A stretch of 64,000 nucleotides of DNA from Rhea pennata (GCF_028389875.1 NC_084663.1:215908876-215972875); one strand, 5' to 3'. Shown: positions 1-29,541, counted from the stretch's first letter. The notes: a model not told the origin generated them from the sequence alone. Made by a program: numbers and translations.

Positions 1-60
1 ACCGGCCGACCACCCGCAGCTCCCTGCGGCGCTCCCTGGCCGCCAGCAGCTCCAGCCTCG
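1..60 (+). CDS. NUMA1: NUMA1 exon (5' truncated by window)
   Basis: Reads in the frame starting at base 3 as an Arg/Ser-rich segment (RPTTRSSLRRSLAASSSS). It ends in phase 1 at donor CTCG|GTGAGC, which joins in frame to the next exon at 151. The upstream limit lies outside the window. Confidence 0.85.
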
Positions 61-1432
61 GTGAGCAGGGCGCAGCAGGCTCCCGTGCCACCAGCTCCGG
101 AGGCGGCTCCTCGCCTTGGCCCCCCTCAGCCGCCGCTGCTTCGCTTTCAGGCCGGAGCAGCATCTACCTGGGCACGTGCCAGGACGAGCCGGAGCAGCTG
201 GACGACTGGAACCGCATCGCAGAGCTGCAGCAGCGCAACCGTGTGTGTCCGCCCCACCTGAAGACCTGCTACCCCCTGGAGAGCAGGGTAAGAGTGGGGC
301 AGAGCAGCGAGCACGCTGGAGCCTGGCTTCTCCCTTTCCCTAAGGGAAAGCGCGCGCGCGTGCGGCCGGGCAGAGCTGGGGCCCGCGGGCCGCCCCTCGT
401 GCAGCACCTCTGCCTCGCTTCCTCAGCCCTCCAACTCCCTGGGCACCATCACGGACGAGGAGATGAAGACGGGCGACCCCAAGGAGACGCTGCGGCGCGC
501 CAGCATGCAGCCCTCGCAGATCGCCGAGAGCGTGGCGGCCCGGCGCAGCACCCTGAGCGCCGCCTGGCCCGGCATCACCACCCGGCAGCAGCGGAAGCGC
601 CTCTCGGACGAGTCCCACCAGGGCCCCGACACCCCCGAGGTGAGCTGGGCCGAGCTGAGCCGTCCCGGCCGCTCGTCGGCTCCCGGCGGAGCCGCCCCGG
701 GGAGCGCGATGGGCTCAGCTGCAGCCCTTCTCCCCAGCTGCTGCAAAAGGCTGCCGGGGGCGTGGGAACGGCTCCTCCCCGCGCTGCTCCGGCAGGGCAG
801 ACCCTCCGGGTCGGTCCCTCGCCGCAGGCAGGGCTGGCGCGAGCAGCAGCCCGGGTCCCCCCGCCTGCCCGGCGGGCTGAGGCCGCCCTGGCTTCCCCGC
901 GCGCGCGGTGCTCCCAGCTCGGCCCTCTCCCCTGCAGTCCAAGAAGTCCGTCAGCTGTTTCCCGCGTCCCCAGACGCCGCGGGAGCGCAGCGAGCGCCGC
1001 AGCTCCCAGCTCAGCCGGCGGAGCGAGCAGCAGCCGGCGGGCGGCAAGCAGGTGAGCGGCGCCGGCGGGGCGGCCCCCAGCCCGGGCTGCTGCGTCCCCC
1101 CGCTCCTCCCTGCCCCACGGCTTCCTCCGCAGGCCGAGCGGCGCCAGTCCATGGCCTTCAGCATCCTCAACACGCCGAAGAAGCTGGGCAACAGCCTCCT
1201 GCGCCGGGCGGCCGGCAGGAAAACCACTCCCAAGAACTCGCCGCGCGGCGGCACCCGCCGCTCACCCCGCATCGCCACGGCCAAGTCCCCCCGGGGCAAG
1301 GTAGGCAGCGCGGCCCGGTCCCGCGGCCCCGTCCCCGCGGCGGGCTCGGGGCTCCCCCGAGCTCCCGGCCCTAATCCTCTGCTCTGCTTCTTGCAGGCCG
1401 CTCGCCGTGCGCTCAAGGACGGGAAATTCTGA
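1..1432 (+). CDS. NUMA1: NUMA1, C-terminal coding exons (gene starts upstream of window)
   Basis: Nuclear mitotic apparatus protein: a long coiled-coil protein that links LGN/GPSM2 to dynein at the mitotic cortex and focuses microtubules at spindle poles. Only the last ~215 residues are here, in six exons (1-60, 151-287, 427-639, 938-1051, 1133-1300, 1397-1432), all with GT-AG junctions and consistent phases. Seen: the LGN-binding stretch (EPEQLDDWNRIAELQQRN), the ITTRQQRKR basic segment, CFPRPQTPRE, the SILNTPKKLGNSLLRR block that holds the CDK1 site equivalent to human Thr2055, and TRRSPRIAT. From family knowledge, this region carries LGN binding, NLS/microtubule binding and phospho-control of cortical recruitment. 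The far C-terminus (ends DGKF) differs from the human tail. Identity is very secure; exon 1 of the window is truncated by the window edge. Confidence 0.97.
151..287 (+). CDS. NUMA1: NUMA1 exon with LGN-binding segment
   Basis: Acceptor TTTCAG|GC and donor AGG|GTAAGA. It encodes the GTCQDEPEQLDDWNRIAEL... segment, almost identical to the human peptide bound by the LGN TPR groove, followed by CPPHLKTCYPLESR. The length of 137 nt fits phase 1 to phase 0. Confidence 0.96.
427..639 (+). CDS. NUMA1: NUMA1 exon
   Basis: 71 whole codons. Starts after CCTCAG and ends before GTGAGC. It encodes LGTITDEEMKTGDPKETLRR, ASMQPSQIAE, a bird-specific-looking insertion (SVAARRSTLSAAWP), GITTRQQRKR and HQGPDTPE. 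The insert falls where human isoforms also differ in length (from memory, not checked). Confidence 0.95.
938..1051 (+). CDS. NUMA1: NUMA1 exon
   Basis: 38 whole codons between CTGCAG and GTGAGC. Begins SKKSVSCFPRPQTPRERSE. The Thr-Pro matches the human PRPMTPRD phosphorylation site. The second half is low-complexity, Arg/Ser/Gln-rich and diverged. Confidence 0.93.
1133..1300 (+). CDS. NUMA1: NUMA1 exon with CDK1 site
   Basis: 56 whole codons between TCCGCAG and GTAGGC. AERRQSMAFSILNTPKKLG is conserved; the Thr-Pro corresponds to human Thr2055, whose phosphorylation by CDK1 limits cortical NuMA in metaphase (family knowledge). Ends TRRSPRIATAKSPRGK, a basic tail. Confidence 0.97.
1397..1432 (+). 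CDS. NUMA1: NUMA1 terminal coding exon
   Basis: Twelve codons after acceptor TTGCAG: AARRALKDGKF then TGA at 1430-1432. The acceptor is good and in phase; the peptide does not resemble the mammalian GKAKH end, so the last residues are diverged. Confidence 0.85.
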   Translation, partial: AARRALKDGKF

Positions 1433-1945
1433 GGTTTCCCTGCGCCGCGCCAGGCTGGGGGAGAACAGCCCCCCCAGGGACCTGCGCTGCCCCTGTCCCC
1501 CCCCGCCCCTTACCTCTCCCCGCCGGCCCCCAGTGCCGCCGGGGGGCTGGGGAGGGAGAGGGGGTCAGCCTGCTCTCCAAGGCTGGCCCCCCATTGCCCC
1601 AGTCCCCCTGCTGCTGCAGGGCCAGGGGCTGCTTGCGCTGCCCCGGGGCAGCGTTTGCACCCCCTGAGCCCCCCACCCGCCTGCTCTGCTGCCGCAGCCC
1701 CACGGCAGTGTGGGGACGGGCGGCACAGCCCCCCCTGCGGGTTTGGGAGCCCGGGGGGCGGCCGTGCTGGAGGGATGGGAGCAGCGACGCTCGTCCCCCG
1801 TGGCTGCGGTCTGGCGCTGGCCCCGAGGGGGGACCTGGCTCCCACCCGCCTGCCGCTGCCCTCCTGGCACAGGGTGGTGGCAGGGGGGTGGTGGCATTTT
1901 TAAAGTGTTTCTACTTGTAAATAAATTGTATTTTTCTCCTGCTGG
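1433..1945 (+). other. NUMA1: NUMA1 3'UTR
   Basis: GC-rich untranslated sequence from the TGA to just past the poly(A) signal at 1920-1925. No other gene seen in it. Confidence 0.8.
1920..1925 (+). terminator. Polyadenylation signal for NUMA1
   Basis: Canonical AATAAA, followed by a T-rich stretch (TTGTATTTTTCTCC), about 490 nt after the NUMA1 stop. Confidence 0.85.
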
Positions 1946-2600
1946 CTGAGTCCTGGGTTTCTCCTCTCCACCTTGTCCCCGTATCTCTGTTCTGGGACGG
2001 CTCCAGCCGGCGTTCTGAGGTGCCCGGAGCCAGAGGGCCCTGGGGCATCTCCAGGATCCCCTGGGACCTGGGGGGGGGGGCTGCACGCTCGCCCGGCTTC
2101 AGGGCTCCTGCTCGTGGCCCCTTGCGCAAGGAGAGGGGAGCTTGGGAGCCGCCCCCAGCACGCGGCCCTAGGGAGGCCTGGGCGAGGGCGCGCGGGGAAA
2201 CAGCGCCCGTCTCCGCTGGGCCCGTGCCCTGCCGCGTGGCTCCGGCAGCGCGCTGAGCCGGGCGCCAGCGCGGCCTCGGCGCCGCCCTGCTGCCGCTGGT
2301 CGTGCCTGGCAGCTCAGCAGCAGCGCCTGCCCCGTCGCCTCCTTAAACTCCATTTCTACCTGCTTTCCCGGGCGAGGGGCTGTGCGCGTGGCGATCTGAG
2401 TGCCACACCGGCACCCACTGGCCCCAGGGCTGGTGGGCACTGGCGTGTGCGTGCACAGCCTGAGCACCAGCGCACGTCAGGCCAGGCCAGAGCAGCCCGC
2501 GAGGAGGACAAGAGACCTGGGCAGGGACCCACGGGGGGAAGCCGGCGCTGCGCCTCCCAGGCAGCCACAGGAAGGCTCTTCCCTCGCCCTTTCCTTTCTC
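1946..2600. other. Intergenic, convergent NUMA1/XNDC1 3' ends
   Basis: GC-rich, no exon with recognisable protein similarity. Open frames here are low-complexity Pro/Arg/Ala translations typical of GC-rich DNA. Confidence 0.6.
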
Positions 2601-2606
2601 CCCTCT

Positions 2607-2612
2607 TTTATT
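2607..2612 (-). terminator. Candidate polyadenylation signal for the XNDC1-like gene
   Basis: TTTATT on + is AATAAA on -, about 720 nt downstream of the minus-strand stop codon at 3335-3337. This is the first canonical hexamer I found in that direction; the true cleavage site is not shown by sequence alone. Confidence 0.5.
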
Positions 2613-3334
2613 CTTCCCCAAACTTATTTCATTACAGCCGTGCCAGCCCTCGGCTGCCCGCCCCGCCGAGCCAACGTAACGCGCTCGACATCCTTCGCAC
2701 GACAGCAGCGGCCCTGAGCCCGGGCCAGGCCCCCCGCTGCCCTCCCCAGCCCTGGGACGGGCCCCCCGAGCCCCGGCGGCAGAAGTGCTCTCTCCACTCG
2801 TGCGCCGGCCTTGCTTTAAATCGGCGGGGTCGCCCCCTCCGCTGTCGCTGCCCCCAGCCCGCCCCTCAACCCCTGCCCCTCGCTCCGCCACTCGCAGAAC
2901 CGGCGGCACAGCCCGGTCCAGCACCGCTGGCCCAGGCTTCGCGTGCTGCTGGCAGCGGCAACAGCTCGCTGCTCCTCACCCTTGTTTCGCAATGACAAGG
3001 GCCAGGCAACTCCCAGCGTCTGGAATCCCCACTCGCCTTAACAGCAGCCGAAACAAACTGTTCTGACAGACTTCAACCTCTTGGGTCCAGGGGGTCAGGG
3101 ATCTCCTGCCCCTCCGCTCCTCCAGACCCCCTTGGCCTCACCAGTCTCTGCGGCGGGTTCACGAGGAAGAAGTTTGCAATTTGAATGAATTCCCGGTAAC
3201 TGGAACTTCCCTGGTCCTTGTCTGTACATCGAGATCGCTGTAGGATCAACTACAGCCCTATTTCAGAGGAGTCTCTGCAAACCAGATGTCGGGGGAGCTG
3301 AGTCTGGGAGCCTCCTCTGGCCTCGCGGCCCTAC

Positions 3335-3570
3335 CTACTCCACCCAGAAGGGAGAGGACGAGGCGCCCAGGGTTCCTGCCTGCTCCCCGCAGGTGCTGGC
3401 GTGTCTCTCCACCTCCCCCGGGCTGAACCAGAGCTCGCAGATCGGACACGACACCCAGGCGTCAGGGGACAAATCCACCCACGGAGAGGAGGGCCAGTCC
3501 GCCTCCGGGACGAAGTCTTCCTCCCCACAGCTGGAGGCGTGCGCAGGAAGGAGCTCCACGCTGAAACGAC
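3335..3570 (-). CDS. XNDC1: XNDC1-like terminal exon (two UBZ4-like fingers)
   Basis: Acceptor ACCGCAG|GTCG, stop TGA/TAG-class codon at 3337-3335; 236 nt fits phase 1 entry. With the previous exon it reads CPICSGRFSVELLPAHASSC, then about 27 residues later CPICELWFSPGEVERHASTC. Both have identical Cys/His spacing, as in RAD18/WRNIP1-type UBZ4 fingers. Ends SSPFWVE. Confidence 0.7.
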
Positions 3571-6500
3571 CTGCGGTAAGGGGACGTCATGCAGGTTTCT
3601 CAAGCCGGCTGGACGTCCGGCTTTACAGAGAGCTGCGTGGTGAGAGCAGGGCTAGGGCCAGGACGCTGCTACCGTGGGAGCGCAGGCCCTCCCGCGGCAG
3701 GGAGCGGCAGCCTGGGCCTCGGGTCAGGCTGCGGCGAGGCGCAGGCGAACAAGTCCCGCTGGAAAGCTCACGTTGCAGCCCGGCACCACGAGCCTCCCCG
3801 CGCTGGGAGCCGCGTGGGAGGTTACAGAGAGGCTCCTTCGGGCCAGAGGACACACGCCGCAAAGCACTCACCTGAGCAGATGGGGCACGTGCCCGTCTCC
3901 CCCTGACTGCTCTCTCCTCTGCTCTCCCCGGTCCTGGCCAGTCTTCCTTCATCGCTCCGGGCTCTGGCTCTTCCTCCTGACCTGGACGGCCTTGAGGGAG
4001 CTGGCAGAGGCCTGCAGAGAAGTGTTGGGAGAGGTGCTGGGACTGCAGGTTCTGCTCTGCTGCGTCCTGCCCACCCGAGGCAGCCGGCCGCACGCAGAGC
4101 CGTGGGGCGAGGCAGCACCCCCAAAGGGAGCGGAGAGCCATGCACTGGCTGCTCGGCTGACTGTTGGGCTCAGGGACAGAGCTGCCTCTGAAAGACTTGG
4201 GAGAGAGAAATCACGAGGGCGGGGGCAGGGGAGAAGTGGTGACCCGAGAGGCTACCTGCCCACTGGGCTCCGAGCTCTCTGCCTCCTGTCCGGTATCCCG
4301 CGGGCTCTCTTTGGGGCTGCGGGCGCATCCTGCACGGACCCTGGACGACAAAGGACAAGCAATAATCCCTCCCTCCCGTGCAGCCCTGTGAGATCTCCCA
4401 GTGGAAGGGGTGAGGTGAGAAGCAAACAAGCAGCACTCACAGACCCCAGCCCACAGGTGGGGAAAAAGCAACGTGACACGAAGTACTGACGCACCTGAGA
4501 TGGCTTACACAAAACCCTAGTCCTTAGTGCCTCTCCATTTTGCCAGGCTGCACTGGCACCCCAAGCAAGCAAGAATTAAGTTGTTGGTCTCCAACAACAG
4601 GACGGTTAAGTGGAAAATGGAACAGAAACAGCATCTGAAAACAGCTCCTACAAAACTGCCTCGCTCCCTTGCTCCACGCACAGAGTGCAATGACTTCAAC
4701 CTCCCCAGGGGCTGATGTGGTCGGGAGACAGGCCCAAGCAAACGGCACGTATCGGGAGAGCCCCACAGCACGGGCTCTGACACGTGGGACGTGGAGCCTT
4801 CACCTGGAGGTGCCCTTGACAGGAAAAATAGTTACAGGAGGCTCCTTGCCGAGCTGTGGGACCTGCCACCTGCTGACTCCTCTTACCCCAGCAGGGAGCT
4901 GACTCCTTGGCACAGTTTCAGGGGGCGTAAACCAGCGGTGGAAAGGCTCTTTGGGCTGCAATACTCCCCCCACGAGCTCAGAGCCCCCAGCACTTCTCAG
5001 TTCTCGCTCACCTGATGCTGCAGGGCCTCCAGGGTCTTCAGCTGCCTGCTCCTGGTTGCTCCCCACGGAGCCTGTGCTGGCTCTGGGCTTGCGAGCCCGC
5101 CTTTGAGCTGCCGACAGCACCATCCTGGCCGGCCGGCTGAGGCGGGCCGGGCTCCACGCGCGGGACTCGGGGCCTGGCTCCAGCTGCTGCAGGTGGCTCT
5201 TCAGCTGCTCCTCCTCCCTAGTGCTCCTGGACACCGACAGTCGGTCAGCACCACCCAGCCCAGCACCATCCTTGCCAGCAGGATGCTCACGGGGGTTTGC
5301 CAGAGAAATCCAGCTGGCAGCAGTCAGGATTTCAGGTCCCCCGGGGCTCAGAGAACTGGCTAGACAGTGTCTCCAGGCGACTCCAGGCCTGGCTACATGC
5401 GGAGAGGATGGACAAGGGCAGGTGAGAGGGGATCCACAGCTCAGGGGTGCCCAAGGCCAGTTCTTTCCCAGTTGCTGCAGACATGTGAGGCCTTTGGCTT
5501 CACAGGGAGCTTCCCAGCAAACTACAGCTGGCAGAGCAGACCCTGGGCTCACAAAGCAACCGCTCCCGTGGCCTGGCCAGCTGGGATAAAGGATCGTGAG
5601 GGACCGAACTGTGTGAGTGGGCAGGGGCAGAAGGGCACAGCGCACACGCCTGGGGAGAAGGAGAGGGGAAGGAGACCGGCCAGAGAAGCCAAGCAGGCAA
5701 CATCTGGGCATCAACTGCTTCCTGGGACGTGCATGAACACAGCCTGTCCTGGACAGAAGGACAGCCCAGCTCGTGTGCCACCCAGCCAAGGCCTCTAGGT
5801 CCCAGAGCCCAGACCTGGCTACTTACACACGTGGCTCTGGAAAGAAAATCTTGCAGAAGGCAGGGTTGGAGTGCCAGGGGCTGGCTGCAGACTCAGGATC
5901 CTCCTGCAAGAGATGATGCCCCCGATTTTTCCTAGGAGATCTGCACGCCTTGCCCCACAGCTCAGACATAGAGAAAATCCACCTGTTTCAGCCAGGCTGT
6001 CACTACACTCATCACTTCTGTTCTCAGATCCACTCAAAGGAAACGAGCCCGTAGGACTGAGCCCTGCCACGCTGGATTCCTGCCCCCTCTCTCAAAGGTG
6101 CTCCCAGCTGGTCAGAACTGCGCTATCAGGAACAGCCAGCACAGGAAAGCCTGACGTCCGCACGCCACGCAAGAGCAGACCCACCGCCCGTCCCTGACGT
6201 AAACCCTTGAGCGAGGCCTCGATCTCAGCCCAAGGAGGCCTGGGACACCCTGGCTCAGTCGCAGCTTGTGGGCAGAGCAGCAGAGCAGCCCCAGGCCTGG
6301 CCCCCAGCTGAGACCTCGAGCCCGTTATTCCTGCGCATCGCGCGGGCTTTGAGCCAAATACCAGCCAAGGGGGAGACATCGATCGCTCCTGGCGTCCGCT
6401 CGTCCCCGCGTGGCACGGGCTTTGGCAGGGAGCGCTGGCTCCCCCGCATACTCCAAGCAAGCTCCCGGGTTTCGGCCTGGCACGGCTCCCAGTCCTCTGC

Positions 6501-8166
6501 AGAGCCGGCCCGGCTGCTCCCACGGTCCACAGGGCAGGAACAGCAGCAGCGCCAGAGAAGACACCGTCGCCACCAGAGCACGGGCAGCCCCAGGAGGCAC
6601 CTACCAGGCCTTGCTGCGAAGGCGGGGGTGGCTGGCCGCGGTCAGCTTCCAGCGGGGTGCGCACCCGGATGAAGGAGAGCCCGAACTGGCCGTGCTTGCT
6701 GAAGGGCTGGCTGCAGATGAGCCGCAGCCGGTCCCACTTCTGGCCCACCGCCAGCGCCAGGAAATCTGCTGTAGAGGCAGCAGGGCAGAGCTGGGGCCGA
6801 GGACTGCGCTGCCTGGGGACCGCGCGCTGCTTCCTTCTCGGCACTGCTCTCCGGGGTCCTGCTCCCACCTCCCCACGTGGCCCTAAGCCACCACCCCGCC
6901 CCCAGGACCAGGACACAGTGACAAGCGGGGGACTGGACACGGGAGCAGCTGAGGGAGGGGAACAGACCTGACAAAACCTCTCTGCTCTGCCCTGGCCCCC
7001 ACCACCCCGCCTGTTCGCTTGGACCAGACGCAGCTTTACCTTCTTTAAACATCCGGACTCCGCAGCGGTTCCTGTCCAGCTTCGAGTCAGCCGGCGTCAT
7101 CAGCGTGACGCTGGGCAGCAGGGTGACGTAAGGCTGGCTCAGCGGCCAGGAGGAGCGACCCACATCGATCTGGAGAAAGGCGCAGCCGCAGTTCCCTGTG
7201 TCACGGCGGGACAGAGGTGAGGCGCAGGGCTCGTGGCCCCTTCCCGGGCGCCGGCGGGCAGGGCGCCTCGCACCCCTTCCCCTCCCCACGGCGAGGGAAC
7301 CGGAGGGCAGACTGTCCCCTGCCCCATGCCCAACTCCTCGCGCCCCGAGGGCCGAGCCTCCGTCTCCCCGCTCGCATACCCACGTCTATGTAGCCGATGG
7401 CGCTGGCTCTCTCCAGCTGCAGCTCCGCTTTCAGCTGCCTGCTCTGGTCGTGGGGGCAGCTGAGCCAGGGCCGAAGGCCATCGCCCCGCAGCAAGTTCTC
7501 CACCGGGAACCTGGGGTCCTGCACCACAACCACAGGGGACACCGTGTCATTCCGCCGCTCCTTCTTCCGCCACTTTTCCTCTTGCACCTCCCTTTAGTTC
7601 ACTGCCTTGGGGAGAAACGTAGAGCGCTCGGGCAACGCACGGAAATGGCGCTCAGAGAATCACAGAATCGGTACGGTTGGCAGGGACCTCCAGAGACCAT
7701 CTGGGCCAACCCCCCTGCTCAGCACGGTCACCCACAGCATGGCAGACGGGGCTGCATCCAGGCGGGCCTGGAAGATCTCCAGAGAAGGAGACTCCACAAC
7801 CTCTCTGGGCAGCCTGGTCCAGTGCCCCGTATCTCTCACGGGGAAGAAATTCCTCCTCGTGTGCAGGTGGAACTTCCTGTGCTTCCATTTGTGCCCGTTG
7901 CCTCCCGGGACAACTGGAAGGAGTTTGTCCCCGTGCCCCGGACACCCTCCCTTCAGGTGCTCGTACGCGTGGACAAGATCCCGCTCCTCGGTTTGAGAGC
8001 GGAGAAGCCGTGCGCGCTCACGGAGAGCTTACCGCGCCGACCGGGAGACCCGCGCCGCGGACACCCCCCCCCCCCGCGCACCGCCCGACGGCGCTCGCCA
8101 AGGGAGCGGCGCCCGCGCGACCTGCGACGAGAAGGACACGACGTGGCCGACGGCGACCGGAGCCAT
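3335..8166 (-). CDS. XNDC1: XRCC1 N-terminal-domain protein with C-terminal UBZ4-like zinc fingers (XNDC1-like)
   Basis: Exons 1-4 (8166-8122, 7518-7380, 7195-7040, 6765-6605) join in phase to encode a complete XRCC1-type N-terminal domain: MAPVAVGHVVSFSSQ, DPRFPVENLL, LKAELQLERASAIGYIDVG, NCGCAFLQIDVGRSSWPL, SGVRMFKEG-like CGVRMFKEG, WDRLRLICSQPFS and FGLSFIRVRTP. These match mammalian XNDC1N. In XRCC1 this beta-sandwich binds DNA polymerase beta (family knowledge). The 3' exons (4011-3872, 3570-3335) encode two Cys/His fingers of spacing C-x2-C-x11-H-x3-C, like the ubiquitin-binding UBZ4 class, which suggests a DNA-repair adaptor that reads ubiquitin (inference). Exons between 6605 and 4011 are not resolved; two candidates are listed. 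The gene is head-to-head with RNF121. Confidence 0.85.
3872..4011 (-). CDS. XNDC1: XNDC1-like penultimate exon (first half of zinc finger 1)
   Basis: Acceptor TCTCTGCAG (probable), donor TCAG|GTGAGT. Ends ...GETGTCPICS in phase 1. Joined to the next exon it restores a complete C-x2-C-x11-H-x3-C finger in frame, the main argument that the junction is real. The 5' boundary is less certain. Confidence 0.55.
5012..5226 (-). CDS. Candidate middle exon of the XNDC1-like gene
   Basis: Between GTGTCCAG and CAG|GTGAGC. Translation starts STREEEQLKSHLQQLEPG and continues Arg/Ala-rich (AAQRRARKPRAST). Charged and possibly helical, no known domain. Phase does not join directly to either neighbouring candidate. 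Confidence 0.35.
5827..6056 (-). CDS. Candidate middle exon of the XNDC1-like gene
   Basis: Open stretch of 76 codons between an acceptor-like CTCAG and a perfect donor GTGT|GTAAGT. Non-repetitive translation with SLCLSCGARRADLLGKIGG. Its end phase does not match the next candidate exon, so the exon structure here is incomplete or partly wrong. Confidence 0.3.
6605..6765 (-). CDS. XNDC1: XNDC1-like exon 4
   Basis: Acceptor CAGCAG|ATTTCC, donor CTG|GTAGGT (another GT lies 4 nt further on). Encodes DFLALAVGQKWDRLRLICSQ, FGLSFIRV and a Pro-rich tail. It ends the XRCC1-NTD. Confidence 0.92.
7040..7195 (-). CDS. XNDC1: XNDC1-like exon 3
   Basis: Acceptor ACACAG|GGAAC, donor GAAG|GTAAAG, 156 nt. 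Completes G-N-C across the junction: GNCGCAFLQIDVGRSSWPL, then LLPSVTLMTPADSK and GVRMFKE. Confidence 0.95.
7380..7518 (-). CDS. XNDC1: XNDC1-like exon 2
   Basis: Acceptor GTGCAG|GAC, donor GTGG|GTATGC, 139 nt, ends phase 1. Encodes DPRFPVENLL...WLSCPHDQS then LKAELQLERASAIGYIDV. This is the strongest block of identity to XNDC1. Confidence 0.95.
7655..7975 (-). mobile_element. CR1 LINE 3'-end fragment
   Basis: The + strand begins GAATCACAGAATCGGTACGG, runs GGAGACTCCACAACCTCTCT and AGGTGGAACTTCCTGTG, then TTTGTGCCCGTTGCC. This is the reverse complement of the 3' end of avian CR1 retrotransposons. 5'-truncated, non-coding, lies in intron 1 of the XNDC1-like gene in the same orientation as that gene. 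Confidence 0.9.
8122..8166 (-). CDS. XNDC1: XNDC1-like exon 1
   Basis: ATG at 8166-8164, 15 codons: MAPVAVGHVVSFSSQ, then donor CAG|GTCGCG. It matches the family start (MAP-hVVSFSSQ). It sits in a very CpG-rich stretch, as expected for a first exon. Confidence 0.92.
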
Positions 8167-9561
8167 CCGGAAGCGCTCGGAGGCGGCCGCGCCGCGTCGC
8201 AGGGCCGGCCCTGCCGCGGCCGGCGGGGAGAGCGGGGCGCAGGCCTGAGGCGGCCGCGCGCCGCCGGGCCCCCCGCCCCCCACGGCCACGGGCCGCCCCC
8301 CACGGCCGCGGGCCGCCCCCCGGCCCGGCCCCGGCCCCATTCCACCCCAGCGTCCCCGTCCTGCCCCACAGCGCCCCAGGGCCCTGTACCACCCCCGGGC
8401 CCTCATCCCGCCCCACGGCTCCAGGGCGCCCCGCGGCCCCCGTCCTGCCCCACAGCACCCCAGGGCCCTGTACCACCCCCGGGCCCTCATCCCGCCCCAC
8501 GGCTCCAGGGCGCCCCGCGGCCCCCGTCCTGCCCCACAGCGCCCCAGGGCCCTGTACCACCCCCGGGCCCCTCATCCCGCCCCCGGCTCCAGGGCGCCCC
8601 GCGGCCCCCGTCCTGCCCCACAGCGCCCCAGGGCCCTGTACCACCCCCGGGCCCTCATCCCGCCCCACGGCTCCAGGGCGCCCCGCGGCCCCCGTCCTGC
8701 CCCACAGCACCCCAGGGCCCTGTACCACCCCCGGGCCCTCATCCCGCCCCACGGCTCCAGGGCGCCCCGCGGCCCCCGTCCTGCCCCACAGCACCCCAGG
8801 GCCCTGTACCACCCCCGGGCCCTCATCCCGCCCCACGGCTCCAGGGCGCCCCGCGGCCCCCGTCCTGCCCCACAGCACCCCAGGGCCCTGTACCACCCCC
8901 GGGCCCTCATCCCGCCCCCGGCTCCAGGGCGCCCCGCGGCCCCCGTCCTGCCCCACAGCACCCCAGGGCCCTGTACCACCGCCGGGCCCTCATCCCGCCC
9001 CACGGCTCCAGGGCGCCCCGCGGCCCCCGTCCTGCCCCACAGCGCCCCAGGGCCCTGTACCACCCCCGGGCCCTCATCCCGCCCCCGGCCCGGCCCGGCC
9101 CGGCCCGGCTCTCACAGCCGCCTACGGAATCTCCCGCCAAACGGCCGTGACCTTCGACCCGCCGACGCCGCACGCAGCCCGTCACTGCCGGCCGCGGGGC
9201 AGCATGGGGGCTGTGGTCCCTGCGGAGACCCGGCCGCGCTAGGGGAGCGTCTGCCACGTACACGCCCAGGGAGAAGCGTAGGGAGAGGCCTCTTGGGTGC
9301 GAGGCAGCCCGGCTGCGCCGGGCGCCCCCCGCCGGCGGCTCTGCGTTCCTCGCTGGGTCTGGCAATGGCAGAGGAGCCCTAACTGTGACAGCTCTCGCGG
9401 GCCGCCCCTCTGCCCGTGGTCCCGCCTCCTCTCCCTCTTGACTGGCCGTCATGGCAGAGACACGCTCAGCGATTGGCTGTTGTTGTCCTGGTGTAGCCTG
9501 TGATTGGCGGACGCTGGCGGAAGTAGTTGGACAGTGGGAGGGAGGGAACTGGGGGGGCAAG
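8167..9561. promoter_or_regulatory. Divergent promoter interval between XNDC1-like gene and RNF121
   Basis: 1.4 kb of CpG-rich DNA between head-to-head start codons. Its middle is occupied by the 84-bp minisatellite; the recognisable core promoter elements for RNF121 lie at 9465-9569. No TATA box seen. Confidence 0.6.
8352..9092. repeat. 84-bp GC-rich minisatellite, about 9 copies
   Basis: Unit of 83-84 bp, each copy with CCCCACAGC[A/G]CCCCAGGGC, CTGTACCACC and CTCATCCCGCCCC. Successive CCTGCCCCACAGC start at 8361, 8444, 8528 and so on. Copies are nearly identical, with one-base indels and A/G or Cc differences. Sits between the divergent start codons of the XNDC1-like gene and RNF121. The 28-residue repeats visible in translation are by-products; copies drift in frame. 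Confidence 0.95.

Positions 9562-9569
<8 letters not shown>
9465..9569 (+). promoter_or_regulatory. RNF121 core promoter: CCAAT boxes, ETS site, YY1 element
   Basis: Two inverted CCAAT boxes (GATTGG at 9471-9476 and 9502-9507), an ETS-like GCGGAAGTA at 9517-9525, and AAGATGGCGGC at 9559-9569, the classic YY1 motif overlapping the start codon of TATA-less housekeeping genes. The TSS is probably within about 60 nt upstream of the ATG (inference). Confidence 0.65.

Positions 9570-29541
<19,972 letters not shown>

Noticed and set aside
1973..2995. 340-codon ORF downstream of NUMA1
   Set aside because: GC-driven low-complexity frame overlapping the 3' ends of two convergent genes; no similarity seen.
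4252..4572. Additional XNDC1 exon around 4450-4510 (minus strand)
   Set aside because: A weak acceptor (CATCTCAG) and donor (GGTCT|GTGAGT) exist, but the phase does not link to the zinc-finger exon and the peptide has no similarity I recognise.
7198..9150. 650-codon forward ORF across the XNDC1 5' region and 84-bp repeat
   Set aside because: Antisense shadow of XNDC1 exons and a CR1 fragment running into a GC-rich minisatellite; low-complexity Pro/Ala translation.
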